Under the pieces are notes generated by a model. That model was not told the origin of the DNA and did no database searches. It was given only the letters and a program-made list of their open reading frames with translations. From positions 1-61,372 of the forward strand of contig CALVBO010000008.1 of NCBI GenBank assembly GCA_944325835.1: a DNA stretch of 61,372 nt, written 5' to 3'. The position numbers and the translations under genes are program-made. This DNA is from Candidatus Gastranaerophilales bacterium. GTDB lineage: Bacteria; Cyanobacteriota; Vampirovibrionia; Gastranaerophilales; Gastranaerophilaceae. Shown piece after piece: positions 36,101 through 45,290 of the stretch. The stretch's first letter is position 1; each line of letters opens with the position of its first letter.

Positions 36101-36643
36101 ATCGCTCATTGTATGGGACGTGTCGTAAACGAAACAGAAGAAAACAGGATTACAATGTTGAAAAATCACTATCTTCTTAACACAAGCTGGGACGGAAACG
36201 CAAAATTAACAAAATTAACCCGCGGGGAAAACAATACCCCTGTTTCTTCCAAGTATCTTTATGAAGAAATCCTGAAATCAACTCCGGCAGAAGGCGAGGC
36301 CGCAAGAGCAGATAACCGCTTCTTAACAAAATTATTGAATGCAATTATTCCGAAAAAGACCCAGAACAACAATAATAATCCATTCAATGATGTAGTTGAA
36401 GCCGCTGCTGATACTGCGAAAAAATCCGGAATGTCAAAAGGAGCTAAAATTGCAATCGGTGCAGGCGCCGCAATCTTAGCACTGGGCGGTATATATTATG
36501 CTACAAAAGGCTCCGGAACAAAATCTAATCAGGACGGTGACACCTTCAAACCCAGCAACCCTGCAAAATACACACCGGCAAAACAATCAGCACAGCCGGC
36601 AGCGCAGAATAACGGTTTGAATCCATATTTAGCAACTAAGTAG
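33158..36643 (+). CDS. Giant glycogen/starch synthase-like (GT5) protein with tail anchor
   Basis: The 1161-residue protein is more than twice the usual GT5 size. After an N/Q/S-rich start comes LTISFKGGNPDH (residues about 38-49). The GT5 opening LILMAAETKGLQVKGGV follows and the C-terminal glycosyltransferase half is near 570-690 (WGRLDDQKAMD, GFAPGKVLSGVADAAIFPSRF). The usual FEPCGLTQ is FAPCELTD, so the first Glu of the conserved E-x7-E is missing. A helical region follows (about 780-1070), then one membrane segment (IAIGAGAAILALGGIYYA) and a short Pro/Gln tail. The ATG at 33158 has AAAGGAG. Confidence 0.82.
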   Translation: MKVQAIAPSVVNQRSSNSKINSKQQSHLPQNPIGLNRGLTISFKGGNPDHLILMAAETKGLQVKGGVSTVVNDYFAMPGKQIAGLFPFNNAQLVHDITGCDIEKDTEGKPKVSVHQFPDDIPDQSLKGKYFWTGVDMDTTPIKDIIKKPKSYVVLDKITEKPAPWDSKQTISLFKVANKGKINGVQADIFLYYDDTLGIMREPYDTAAGGYSSKTLEELRKASSIATEFRPSEYAGFARGGVEFLDEVIKNTKTLDGSEFNPKSLSCSDSQTALVPYYVKELNRKIEPFITIHNGNPGYTGETSGRQMFQDLMLAFNESERTQAIDNLVNFKEYQKAIISGKEEEFFRQYIPALVDDNKAFNPVLAALQLAIPRDEALQKDPLAKGFVKGVNTVSNGYADDLAYNENLGSGIQSIWRSLYKRGLALGILNPLNDPGVSGFENSDGVKRGYLPGYESEYTIKLPDGTTEVVQPFKRFQESFFKDADGNVKVTAETLKHVEETRLDNQINFVKRLIGRYDADDFAGEIIVKDKDPIKGNKLRNLLINGLDGKNVELIGHFSPEVLAQFEAAKEGNGKAPAFFVSWGRLDDQKAMDQVMRAFDKYRKENPDAVLVLGGPAAYEKNGELQPCSKKIIEMAQEMAKKNEGHFVFMNGFAPGKVLSGVADAAIFPSRFAPCELTDLENKKYLSRVIVTKTQGLDDKNFDPEIAAEKDLMDGYKTKNGFFNITRTDIEADDVVKGIFHNGIPEENLNGYNKIYNTARTIFLNRMSNSGRTYEGALVENYKKILEDILSESAVKNAETTLASLKLQDADKTKLRGLITDSTPAGTKNIIEEFVSGSKLTDKDSVMLIEYLQTSSLEDADKLKFTNLLNGTTKSTVEDSLLKLIFNQANLKDKNIKLQTAMDDSQFNIMKKYLANVNTATRTEVEFGIINKGAIDESQITAAKKIFNLDLVHNLILSDGKLKTQYNKLFERCKNEMLENQIAHCMGRVVNETEENRITMLKNHYLLNTSWDGNAKLTKLTRGENNTPVSSKYLYEEILKSTPAEGEAARADNRFLTKLLNAIIPKKTQNNNNNPFNDVVEAAADTAKKSGMSKGAKIAIGAGAAILALGGIYYATKGSGTKSNQDGDTFKPSNPAKYTPAKQSAQPAAQNNGLNPYLATK

Positions 36644-36675
36644 AACTTACTACTTAATTATTTATTACAATAACC

Positions 36676-36705
36676 AAAAAGGAGTACACAATACTCCTTT
36701 TTTTG
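36676..36705 (+). terminator. Terminator of the GT5-like gene
   Basis: AAAAAGGAGTA pairs with TACTCCTTTTT, with further T after it. Confidence 0.9.
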
Positions 36706-36718
36706 TTATAATCATTTT

Positions 36719-37978
36719 ATGAGTAAACTTTTTGGAATTTTAGGAATTATTGGTATTTTCGCAATATGTTTTGCGATGTCAAATAACAGAAAAGCTATTA
36801 ACTATAAAACGGTTGTAACCGGTTTTATATTACAGGTTGTATTTGCAATCTTCATTTTCAAAGTCCCGTTGGGCCAAAAAATCTTCTTAGGAATAGGCAA
36901 CTTCATACAAAAAATCCTTGAATTTGCAAAAGAAGGCGGACAAATGGTTTTCGGGCCGCTTATGGACGCAGATTTCGGATACATTTTCTCAATCCAGTTG
37001 ATTTGTTCAATAATCTTTATGATGATACTCGTTAACATTCTGTATTATTACGGAATTATGCAGCGCGTTGTATCAGTTTTAGGCAAACTTATTAACAAAA
37101 TAATGTCAGTAAGCGGCGCAGAAGCACTTTCCAACGTAGCAAGCGCCTTTGTCGGACAAATCGTTGCGCAGATAATGATACGCCCTTACCTGCCAAAACT
37201 TACCCGCTCGGAACTTCTTGCTTCAATGGCAGGAAGCATGGCATGTATCTCCGGCGCCACCATGCCTATATATATCGGCATGGGAATTCCTGCAACATAC
37301 CTGCTTGCGGCATCAATTATGGCAGCCCCGGGCGCGCTTGTAATCTCAAAAATTATCTACCCTGAAACAGGAACGCCTGAAACAAGTGAAAATTTTGAAA
37401 TAAAATACAGTAAACGCAACAGAACCCACGCAAATATTTTTGATGCTATTTCATCAGGCGCTGGAGAAGGCATGAAAGTTGCAATAAATGTTACGGCAAT
37501 GATTTTGGCACTTGTGGCACTTGTTGCAATGATTGACTGGATTTTAGGCGGTATTGGAAGTTTCTGCGTAAACATTCTACACTGCCCTGATACACTTCTC
37601 GGACTTGATTTAACCCACCTTTCATTAAAAATGATTTTAGGTAAAATTTTTGCGATTTTTGCCTTCTTTATGGGCGTTCCGCTAAACGAAGCGACGACCG
37701 TCGGCAGCTTAATGGGTACAAAACTTGTTCTCAACGAAATGGTTGCATACGTTGATATGATGAATCTGCCGCAGGCATTAAGCGCAAAAAGTTTCTTGAT
37801 TGCAAGCGTTGCGCTATGCAGTTTCGGGAACTTCGGTTCAATTGCAATCCAGCTCGGCGGTATCGGTGAACTTGCCCCGAACCAGCGCAAAAACCTTGCA
37901 CGTCTGGGTTTGAGAGCGCTCATCTGCGGAACCCTGACCTGCTATATGTCTGCTGCAATTGTTGGTGTGCTATTCTAA
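36719..37978 (+). CDS. Concentrative nucleoside transporter (CNT/NupC family)
   Basis: The 419-residue membrane protein matches CNT transporters that take up nucleosides with H+ or Na+. Family landmarks are VPLGQKIFLGIGNFIQ-type start, GAEALSNVASAFVGQ, ELLASMAGSMACISGATM and GVPLNEATTVGSLMGTKLVLNE. The length is normal. TATAAT at 36707-36712 ends 6 nt before the ATG, so the mRNA should start at the ATG. A terminator follows. Confidence 0.92.
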   Translation: MSKLFGILGIIGIFAICFAMSNNRKAINYKTVVTGFILQVVFAIFIFKVPLGQKIFLGIGNFIQKILEFAKEGGQMVFGPLMDADFGYIFSIQLICSIIFMMILVNILYYYGIMQRVVSVLGKLINKIMSVSGAEALSNVASAFVGQIVAQIMIRPYLPKLTRSELLASMAGSMACISGATMPIYIGMGIPATYLLAASIMAAPGALVISKIIYPETGTPETSENFEIKYSKRNRTHANIFDAISSGAGEGMKVAINVTAMILALVALVAMIDWILGGIGSFCVNILHCPDTLLGLDLTHLSLKMILGKIFAIFAFFMGVPLNEATTVGSLMGTKLVLNEMVAYVDMMNLPQALSAKSFLIASVALCSFGNFGSIAIQLGGIGELAPNQRKNLARLGLRALICGTLTCYMSAAIVGVLF

Positions 37979-38032
37979 ATAGATGCTATTAATCTGCATA
38001 TAAATACACCAAACCTCCAGACAGCCAAAAAG

Positions 38033-38062
38033 AAAACCACTCATTAATGAGTGGGTCGTTTT
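38033..38062 (+). terminator. Terminator after the nucleoside transporter
   Basis: ACCACTCATTAATGAGTGGGT forms a 9-bp hairpin with an A-rich 5' flank and TTTT after a short gap. Confidence 0.75.
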
Positions 38063-38110
38063 CTGCATCCTAATGGTCTTTTATTAGTGTTTATTATTTT
38101 AGGAGTTAAT

Positions 38111-38236
38111 ATGTTTTGGGGTCATATGCTATTTATATTTAGTGTTTCGGCTACACTTAAATCTTATGTTTCTTATTATGCCATATTTATTTTTTATTGT
38201 CAACATATTCATTTCAAGAAATATCACATTTCCTGA
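38111..38236 (+). CDS. Possible 41-residue hydrophobic small protein
   Basis: ATG 38111 follows AGGAG at a good distance and encodes a mostly hydrophobic, aromatic-rich peptide (MFWGHMLFIFSVSATL...) with a basic end. It lies between a terminator and the next gene. The ribosome site supports it; no family is known. The rest of 37979-38380 holds nothing else. Confidence 0.3.
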   Translation: MFWGHMLFIFSVSATLKSYVSYYAIFIFYCQHIHFKKYHIS

Positions 38237-38380
38237 AAATCCTTAATATAGTGTATTTTTCACACTTTACAAAACTTAATATTGCATCCGTTTTTATTAA
38301 AGATTTTCCGCCTCTGTGCCGATAAACCATGTGAAGGATATTCCAAAGAGTATCAAAATAGAAAATGGAGAATGTTTGTT

Positions 38381-38548
38381 ATGAACTATGAATTCAGCTT
38401 TGACAGGGTAAACTCGGAGGTTAACGATCTGCTATACGGCTCGGAAGATACTATTTATTTCGACCACGAAGATAATATCTTCAAAATCTCGTATAACGGC
38501 GGCTCCGAAGTTGGCATGACTCTTGACAGATTAATTGATATATTGTAA
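38381..38548 (+). CDS. Unknown 55-residue acidic protein upstream of rsmH
   Basis: The protein starts MNYEFSFDRVNSEVNDLLYG and ends MTLDRLIDIL. It is acidic and has no membrane segment. GGAG lies about 9 nt before the ATG at 38381; a longer in-frame start exists but is less likely. Position just before rsmH may be a conserved link or chance. Confidence 0.55.
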   Translation: MNYEFSFDRVNSEVNDLLYGSEDTIYFDHEDNIFKISYNGGSEVGMTLDRLIDIL

Positions 38549-38589
38549 TAATTCCTTCCAAAAGATTATTAACATGCTAAAATTGGGAT

Positions 38590-39522
38590 ATGGAATTTAA
38601 ACATTATACAGTAATGCTGAACGAGGCGGTAGACGCCTTAAATTGTGAAAATGGTAAAATTTATGTAGATTGTACGCTGGGCGGCGGCGGACATAGCGAA
38701 CTTATTTTAAAACGGATTGCACCTGATGGTAAATTAATAGCTTTTGATATTGATGATGACGCTATTGCGGCTGCGTCAGAAAGGCTTAAAGACTATCCTA
38801 ACCTTACGATAGTCAAAGATTCTTATGCGAACATAAAAAACGTCCTGCCGCGGCTTGGCATTGAAAAGATTACGGGCGGAATTTTGTTCGACCTCGGGGC
38901 TTCTTATCACCAGTTAACGAAACAGGAACGAGGGTTTTCGTTCTCAAAAGAGGCGCCTTTAGACATGCGCTTCAATCAGGACAGCGATTTTTCCGCTTAT
39001 GATGTTATAAATACTTATAGCGAAGAAGATCTTGTCAGAATATTTTCCGAATACGGGGAAGAACATTTCTCCAAACGTATCGCACACGCAATTGTTGAAC
39101 AGCGTAAAACCCAAAAGATTAAAACAACGACCGAACTTGCAAACCTCATTGTCCACTGCACGCCGCGTGTAAAATCAAACATTCACCCGGCGACACGAGT
39201 ATTTCAGGCGATTAGAATTGAAGTTAACCAAGAGTTAAAAAATGTTAAAAACACCCTTGAAGACATATTGGACTTATTGGACATTGGTGCTATAATTAGT
39301 GTGATAAGTTTTCACTCGCTGGAAGATCGGTTAGTGAAACAGTTTTTCAAATATCATTCGCAACGGTGTCACTGTGACAAAACTCAAATGATTTGCCACT
39401 GCCCGCCGCCTAAATTGGAGTTGGTTAATAAAAAACCGATTATTGCAAGTGAAGGAGAATTGGAGGAGAACCCGCCATCCAGAAGCGCGAAACTCAGGGT
39501 TGCAAGAAAAATCAACCCGTAA
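38590..39522 (+). CDS. rsmH: 16S rRNA (cytosine-1402-N4)-methyltransferase
   Basis: The 310-residue SAM-dependent enzyme methylates C1402 in the ribosomal decoding site. It has the family opening HYTVMLNEAVDAL, the SAM motif DCTLGGGGHSE (about 30-40), LFDLGASYHQL and the C-terminal ISFHSLEDRLVKQFF. TAAAAT at 38578-38583 ends 6 nt before the ATG, again a leaderless arrangement. An FtsL-like gene follows as in many division-cell-wall clusters. Confidence 0.95.
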   Translation: MEFKHYTVMLNEAVDALNCENGKIYVDCTLGGGGHSELILKRIAPDGKLIAFDIDDDAIAAASERLKDYPNLTIVKDSYANIKNVLPRLGIEKITGGILFDLGASYHQLTKQERGFSFSKEAPLDMRFNQDSDFSAYDVINTYSEEDLVRIFSEYGEEHFSKRIAHAIVEQRKTQKIKTTTELANLIVHCTPRVKSNIHPATRVFQAIRIEVNQELKNVKNTLEDILDLLDIGAIISVISFHSLEDRLVKQFFKYHSQRCHCDKTQMICHCPPPKLELVNKKPIIASEGELEENPPSRSAKLRVARKINP

Positions 39523-39583
39523 CCGCTCGGATAAGGGTCAGTGCCGGATAACACGAAGGCACATAATGTAAAAGGGGAATTTT

Positions 39584-41336
<1,753 letters not shown>

Positions 41337-41353
41337 TAATTAAATCTCAAAAA

Positions 41354-41419
41354 GGGTAAGTACCCGCACTTCCCCCGACACACGCGATTATATGGAGAAT
41401 CGGTCGGTGAAGGGAGGTG
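41354..41419 (+). promoter_or_regulatory. Leader fold that hides the ribosome site of a small hydrophobic peptide
   Basis: After a hairpin GGGTA/TACCC (41354-41365), CACTTCCC (41367-41374) can pair over all eight bases with the ribosome site GGGAGGTG (41412-41419), extended by CCGAC/GTCGG (41375-41379 with 41403-41407) and a 4-nt bulge. The start codon at 41425 would be untranslated while this stem holds. Confidence 0.6.
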
Positions 41420-41424
41420 ATAGA

Positions 41425-41499
41425 ATGACCAGAGAAATAATTAAAACCGTTATAACGGTAATTATAACGGTTTTAAAAATAATTATTATTTGGTTATAG
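41425..41499 (+). CDS. Hydrophobic 24-residue peptide, candidate type I toxin
   Basis: The peptide is a short charged start (MTREIIK) followed by a wholly hydrophobic helix rich in Ile/Val/Thr and ending IIIIWL. That is the form of membrane-acting type I toxins. A strong ribosome site (GGGAGGTGATAG) precedes it but can be sequestered by the leader. A leftward promoter at 41564-41592 would make an antisense RNA against the 3' part. It belongs to no named family that I recognise. Confidence 0.55.
   Translation: MTREIIKTVITVIITVLKIIIIWL
41441..41476. repeat. 15-bp perfect inverted repeat inside the peptide gene
   Basis: TTAAAACCGTTATAA (41441-41455) and its complement (41462-41476) enclose CGGTAA. 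The mRNA would form a long hairpin within the coding region, and so would an antisense RNA, offering a loop for initial pairing. Confidence 0.9.
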
Positions 41500-41557
41500 G
41501 GTATGAAGTCAAGCTCTTAACAAGACGTGCTAAATATTGTTAAGGGCTTGCCCCTAT
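41470..41557 (-). ncRNA. Candidate antisense antitoxin RNA
   Basis: On the minus strand TTGACA (41592-41587), a 17-nt spacer and AATAAT (41569-41564) predict a start near 41557. The RNA would include the hairpin at 41549-41511 (AAGC-CTTAACAA arms) and overlap the end of the peptide gene; the 3' end near a T run at about 41470 is a guess. The promoter closely resembles that of the RNA at 15250. Confidence 0.4.
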
Positions 41558-41599
41558 ATGTATATTATTTACTATCTTGAACATTTTGTCAAGGGTTAA

Positions 41600-41905
41600 T
41601 CACAACCCGCGTAAAATCCGATACAAATACACAATCGTTTGTTTATCGTCAAGCGAAGCTATGATTTCTTTTTTCATTGCCTCGTATGGAATGTCATTTT
41701 CAAACACAAATAACTCATAAACATCAACCCCGAGGGCTTTGGCAATTGAGGAAATTGTTTCCGCAGCAGGATAGTTGTTGCCGTTTTCAATTTTACTGAC
41801 ATTTTTAGGATCAATCCCGATTAGCTCGGCGAATTTTTCCTGCGTCATTTTTTTCTGTTTTCTTAATAGTTGTATCTTTTTACCAAGTTGTATCTTTAAT
41901 GTCAT
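41600..41905 (-). CDS. Xre-family regulator
   Basis: The 101-residue protein has an N-terminal Xre domain (IQLLRKQKKMTQEKFAELIGIDPKNVSKIENG) and a helical tail like the regulator at 13179. It lies directly behind the candidate antisense promoter. No operator is clearly visible. Confidence 0.85.
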   Translation of the reverse strand: MTLKIQLGKKIQLLRKQKKMTQEKFAELIGIDPKNVSKIENGNNYPAAETISSIAKALGVDVYELFVFENDIPYEAMKKEIIASLDDKQTIVYLYRILRGL

Positions 41906-41932
41906 ACAATAAACCTTTTATTTGTCCGACAA

Positions 41933-41970
41933 AGACTCACTGATAATGAACATTGCGTGAATGAGTGCCA
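41933..41970 (+). repeat. Degenerate end of repeat family A
   Basis: TGTCCGACAAAGACTCACTG followed by ATAATGAAC and GTGA matches the left end of copy 1 with several changes. The right end is absent. Confidence 0.45.
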
Positions 41971-41986
41971 AAGAACGGCTTAAATA

Positions 41987-42148
41987 TTATTGCTCAACAT
42001 CTTTTTGGGCTTTAGAAATTTTAAGAATCTTGCCTTCTACTTCAATCTCAACCTGATCCTCTTCAGGATTAAGTTCAAGTAATTCTAAAAGAGTTTTTGT
42101 AAAAGTCATAACCCAACTGTTTCCGCTTTTTGTCAAATACTTTTTCAT
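41987..42148 (-). CDS. AbrB/MazE-like antitoxin-type protein
   Basis: The 53-residue protein starts MKKYLTKSGNSWVMTFTKTL and continues LELNPEEDQVEIEVEGKILKI, the swapped-hairpin AbrB fold used by MazE-type antitoxins to bind DNA. The stop is at 41987. No MazF, PIN or other toxin gene adjoins it. Inverted ATTGT/ACAAT motifs near 42163 and 42200 in its upstream region may be operators. The neighbour across the divergent promoter is the unknown 85-residue gene. Confidence 0.7.
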   Translation of the reverse strand: MKKYLTKSGNSWVMTFTKTLLELLELNPEEDQVEIEVEGKILKISKAQKDVEQ

Positions 42149-42248
42149 AATTATCCTTTACATTGTCTTACAATAACTTTACAATATAATGACTCAGTAG
42201 TATACTATACAATGTAATTATTTTGTATGACATTATAAAGGAGACAAT

Positions 42249-42506
42249 ATGCTGATAGAAAACTTTCTTTACGACAATTATGACCTTGTGTACGGTTTAA
42301 AAATGATAGCTGCACAAAGAGAAGATGTACTTGAAGGTAACTACAGTCTATTTGACAGTGAAAATCCCAATGCGCACAAGGAGCAATTGAACAGCTTAGA
42401 CACTTTAAATAAACTTGTAGTTAACACCGTTCTTGCTGACATGAAAAAATGCCGTAATTATCTTATTAATAACTACGGCCAACTCTTAGAGGATGATGAA
42501 CCTTAA
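42249..42506 (+). CDS. Unknown 85-residue acidic protein
   Basis: The protein (MLIENFLYDNYDLVYGLKMI...) is helical and acidic, with no signal or membrane segment and no recognised family. AAAGGAGACAAT precedes the ATG. It is divergent from the AbrB-like gene, sharing its AT-rich palindromic control region, so the two may form a unit. The stop overlaps the convergent exbD gene by 4 bp. Confidence 0.55.
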   Translation: MLIENFLYDNYDLVYGLKMIAAQREDVLEGNYSLFDSENPNAHKEQLNSLDTLNKLVVNTVLADMKKCRNYLINNYGQLLEDDEP

Positions 42507-42892
42507 ATTTCTTCTAATGAAATTCCTGTTACACCGGCGTTACGGGCACTGTCCATAACCTTTACAATCGCTCCGTGGGTCGCATTATCGTCCGATTGAA
42601 TCAGAACCCCGTCAGGATATTCCTTGGATTTTGCGCCGATTACGCCTTGCAACTGTTCAGCTGAAACCTCCTGTTCGTCAATAAAAAATCTGTCCTCAGG
42701 AGAAATTCTAACAGTCAAAATCTTTACGTCCTTATTATGAACCTGCTCAGCAACATTTTCAGGAACCGTTAAATTCAACCCCTGCTGGTCAAGCATTGGC
42801 GCAATTACCATCATTATAATCAACAGAACCAGAAAGATATCTGTCAACGGTGTAATATTTATTTCATTAAATTCGCCGCGATTTTCAGCCAT
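42503..42892 (-). CDS. exbD: ExbD/TolR-type proton-channel protein (second copy)
   Basis: The 129-residue protein has a short start, one membrane helix (INITPLTDIFLVLLIIMMVIAPM) containing the essential Asp near residue 17, and a periplasmic ExbD domain. With ExbB it forms the proton-driven motor that energises TonB or TolA. It overlaps the first exbD by one base, so the two are translationally coupled. Confidence 0.92.
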   Translation of the reverse strand: MAENRGEFNEINITPLTDIFLVLLIIMMVIAPMLDQQGLNLTVPENVAEQVHNKDVKILTVRISPEDRFFIDEQEVSAEQLQGVIGAKSKEYPDGVLIQSDDNATHGAIVKVMDSARNAGVTGISLEEI

Positions 42893-43344
42893 TATCCGTT
42901 AACCTCCCCGTTCTGCTTTTGAAGTTCTTTTTGCTCTTTTTTGGAAAGCGGTTCGCCCGCTACGATTAATTTTTTAAACTCGGCTTCCTGCGCAGCGTTC
43001 ATGATATTCATAATTTCAGAACTCTTAACCTGCGTATCAGCCTTAACAACGACTTCCGGCTCTTCTAATGCCGGCTTAAGCTCAACAAGTGCCTGAACAA
43101 GATTTTCCTTCTTTATCGCCGTACCGTTTAAATAAAGATTACCGGCTTTACTAACAGAAATTGTAGCGTTTTTCTGCTCAATTGATATCCCGCTGTTTAT
43201 CTCAGGCATTGTAATTGATGAATCCGCATCCTGAAACGTCGGTGCCACGACCATCATTATAATCAACAGTACCAAAAAGATATCTGTCAGCGGTGTGATA
43301 TTTATTTCTGTAAATAACGCATTTTTTCCTGATTTAATAGCCAT
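42892..43344 (-). CDS. exbD: ExbD/TolR-type proton-channel protein (first copy)
   Basis: The 150-residue protein has the same membrane motif INITPLTDIFLVLLIIMMVVAPT as its neighbour and a longer, Lys/Gln-rich end. Two different ExbD subunits per operon are common in some Gram-negative groups. It is 20 bp after exbB. Confidence 0.92.
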   Translation of the reverse strand: MAIKSGKNALFTEINITPLTDIFLVLLIIMMVVAPTFQDADSSITMPEINSGISIEQKNATISVSKAGNLYLNGTAIKKENLVQALVELKPALEEPEVVVKADTQVKSSEIMNIMNAAQEAEFKKLIVAGEPLSKKEQKELQKQNGEVNG

Positions 43345-43364
43345 TTTTCCCTCTGACGTCCGGT

Positions 43365-44015
43365 TTATCCTAAAGAAATATTACTTGTTGTTTGCAAATT
43401 GCTTTCGTCTTTTGAGTCAATAAAGCTCAAGAACAGCATTTTGATTAATTGGAAGTTAGCCTCATAGTGGCGGACAGTTGCCTGAAAATAGTTGTAGAAA
43501 ACAACCGCAACAATCGCAACGCCCAAACCGAAAGCGGTAGCAATCAGCGCAGAAGCGATACCGGATGCAACAGCTGCGGACTGGTTACCTTGAACTGCCA
43601 GATCCTGGAATGTAATCAGAATACGGACAACTGTACCGAACAACCCTAAGAACGGAGCAACACCACCGACTGTACCAAGAACGGTTAAATTCTTTTCCAA
43701 TTTTCTTGTTGCAAGTGCTGAAACCAGATCAAATGAACGCGAAAAACCGTTTCTTTGTTTTGAGAAAATTCTGACGGCTTCTTCCGTAACTTCACCGATA
43801 ATACCGCCGCACTGGGTTGCCATGTTTTCAACGGTTTCAAGATTGTTTCTTGCAAGCTCTTTTTGCAGAGATTTCAAGTAAGGAACAATGTTTCTTTTAT
43901 TAGATTTAAAAAACATAGCCTTTTGAATTACAACCGCAACAACCGCTACAGAACACAGGAAAATCGGTGTTAAGACCGGCCAGTCCATTTTAATAGATTC
44001 CAACAATAAGTTCAT
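43365..44015 (-). CDS. exbB: ExbB/TolQ/MotA-type proton-channel protein
   Basis: The 216-residue protein has three membrane helices, with the conserved block LTVLGTVGGVAPFLGLFGTVVRILITF (about 108-134) and SALIATAFGLGVAIVAVVFYNYF. It forms a pentamer around ExbD in the inner membrane and couples proton flow to TonB/TolA. It is the second gene of the operon. Confidence 0.93.
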   Translation of the reverse strand: MNLLLESIKMDWPVLTPIFLCSVAVVAVVIQKAMFFKSNKRNIVPYLKSLQKELARNNLETVENMATQCGGIIGEVTEEAVRIFSKQRNGFSRSFDLVSALATRKLEKNLTVLGTVGGVAPFLGLFGTVVRILITFQDLAVQGNQSAAVASGIASALIATAFGLGVAIVAVVFYNYFQATVRHYEANFQLIKMLFLSFIDSKDESNLQTTSNISLG

Positions 44016-44080
44016 AATTTTATCCTCATTTTATATTGTAACACATGTAATTTTCATCCGCTCAAGCAGCGTTTGCGAGA

Positions 44081-45217
44081 TTAATTATATCCGGATGCAC
44101 CAAAGACGTTGTAGTCAAAGGTGAATTGAATATCAATATTAGATCCTTTAAAGTCCGGCGGCAGCGGTTTAAACGGAGCCGTCAGCTGAACTGCCTGAAT
44201 TGCGGCTTTATCTGCATTCGGGAGTCCTGATGATTTATGTACGGAGCAGGAAAGAAGCCTGCCGTCTTTTGCGATTTTGAACATCAGAACAACGCGTTTG
44301 CTTTGATCGCCTTTAGGCGGATCCCAGTTCATTTTAATTCTTCTTTGCAATTCTCGCATATAAGGCCCGAAATCAGGCTCACGGATTGCGTCAATCCCCG
44401 GAGCGCCGTTAGGGTTGCCCGGCCCCGGATTGCCGGCAGAACCGTATCCGCCGCCGGAGTTTGCAAGTTTAGAACCGCTTGCGGAGCTGCCGCCTGTCGG
44501 TGCAAGAGTCGGAGAAGGTGCAGTTGCCCTTGCAGAATTAACTGCCCGTGATGCAACTTTACCCGAACCGCTTACAGGGCCAGTTGAATATTTACCGGCT
44601 TGAGTTCCGCCTGTCGGAACAGGTACGGTAAATTTAGACGTTGGTTTTTCAACAACCTTCGGAGTCATAGGCGGTCTGACAGAAGGTTTTGCACTCGGCG
44701 GCTGTTTTGTTGGTTTTGGCGCCGGTTGTGCAGCTGCAGTTTGCTGCGGTTTTTGTGCAGGTTGAGGGGCAGATGCTTTTTGAGGAGCCTGCGGCTTTTG
44801 AGCTTTTGCAGGCTTAGAAGGCTGCTGCGATTTCTGCATTTTATTTCCCGGAGCACTAGGCAGCGAAACTTTCTTTGTCGGGTCGTGCTTTCCGCCGGCT
44901 CTGGAATCCCTGTCCGCACGATACGGTGTATTTTTATTAATAGGCGGTGCTTCTTTTTCAACAAGAACAAACTCAATATCCTTCATCTTCAATTCCGGAC
45001 GTTTTGCCAGCGGGTTAACAAGCCCCAGAAGCATAAGAATAAACGTCAAAAGCCAGACCGTTCCGACAACAACAGGGTGCAGGATTAACGAAATAAGCAT
45101 AGATTTTTGCAAGCTTATTTCGTTTTCATCGTCAAAGCACACCTTCGGAACGCGGAAAACCTCTTTGTTCTTTGAAGCTTCGTCTATTAAATTGTCTTCT
45201 TCGTTTAATATTGACAT
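44081..45217 (-). CDS. TonB/TolA-like energy-transducing protein
   Basis: The 378-residue protein has a cytoplasmic start (about 40 residues), one membrane helix near 45-68, a long Pro/Ala/Lys/Gln-rich periplasm-spanning region (about 110-250), and a C-terminal TonB-type domain (RELQRRIKMNWDPPKGDQSKRVVLMF...LPPDF). It should pass energy from ExbBD to outer-membrane partners. The gene leads the operon. No TonB-dependent receptor or Pal gene is in the window, so TonB and TolA roles cannot be separated. Confidence 0.88.
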   Translation of the reverse strand: MSILNEEDNLIDEASKNKEVFRVPKVCFDDENEISLQKSMLISLILHPVVVGTVWLLTFILMLLGLVNPLAKRPELKMKDIEFVLVEKEAPPINKNTPYRADRDSRAGGKHDPTKKVSLPSAPGNKMQKSQQPSKPAKAQKPQAPQKASAPQPAQKPQQTAAAQPAPKPTKQPPSAKPSVRPPMTPKVVEKPTSKFTVPVPTGGTQAGKYSTGPVSGSGKVASRAVNSARATAPSPTLAPTGGSSASGSKLANSGGGYGSAGNPGPGNPNGAPGIDAIREPDFGPYMRELQRRIKMNWDPPKGDQSKRVVLMFKIAKDGRLLSCSVHKSSGLPNADKAAIQAVQLTAPFKPLPPDFKGSNIDIQFTFDYNVFGASGYN

Positions 45218-45290
45218 AGGTATCCTTACTAGAAAAATTCTAAAAAAAATTTGTTAGGATTTAATTAGCCATGCCGGCAATTAAAGAGGA

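Noticed and set aside
44600-45088. 162-codon plus-strand frame rich in Arg/Cys
   Set aside because: Shadow of the Pro/Ala/Lys-rich TonB-like gene on the other strand.
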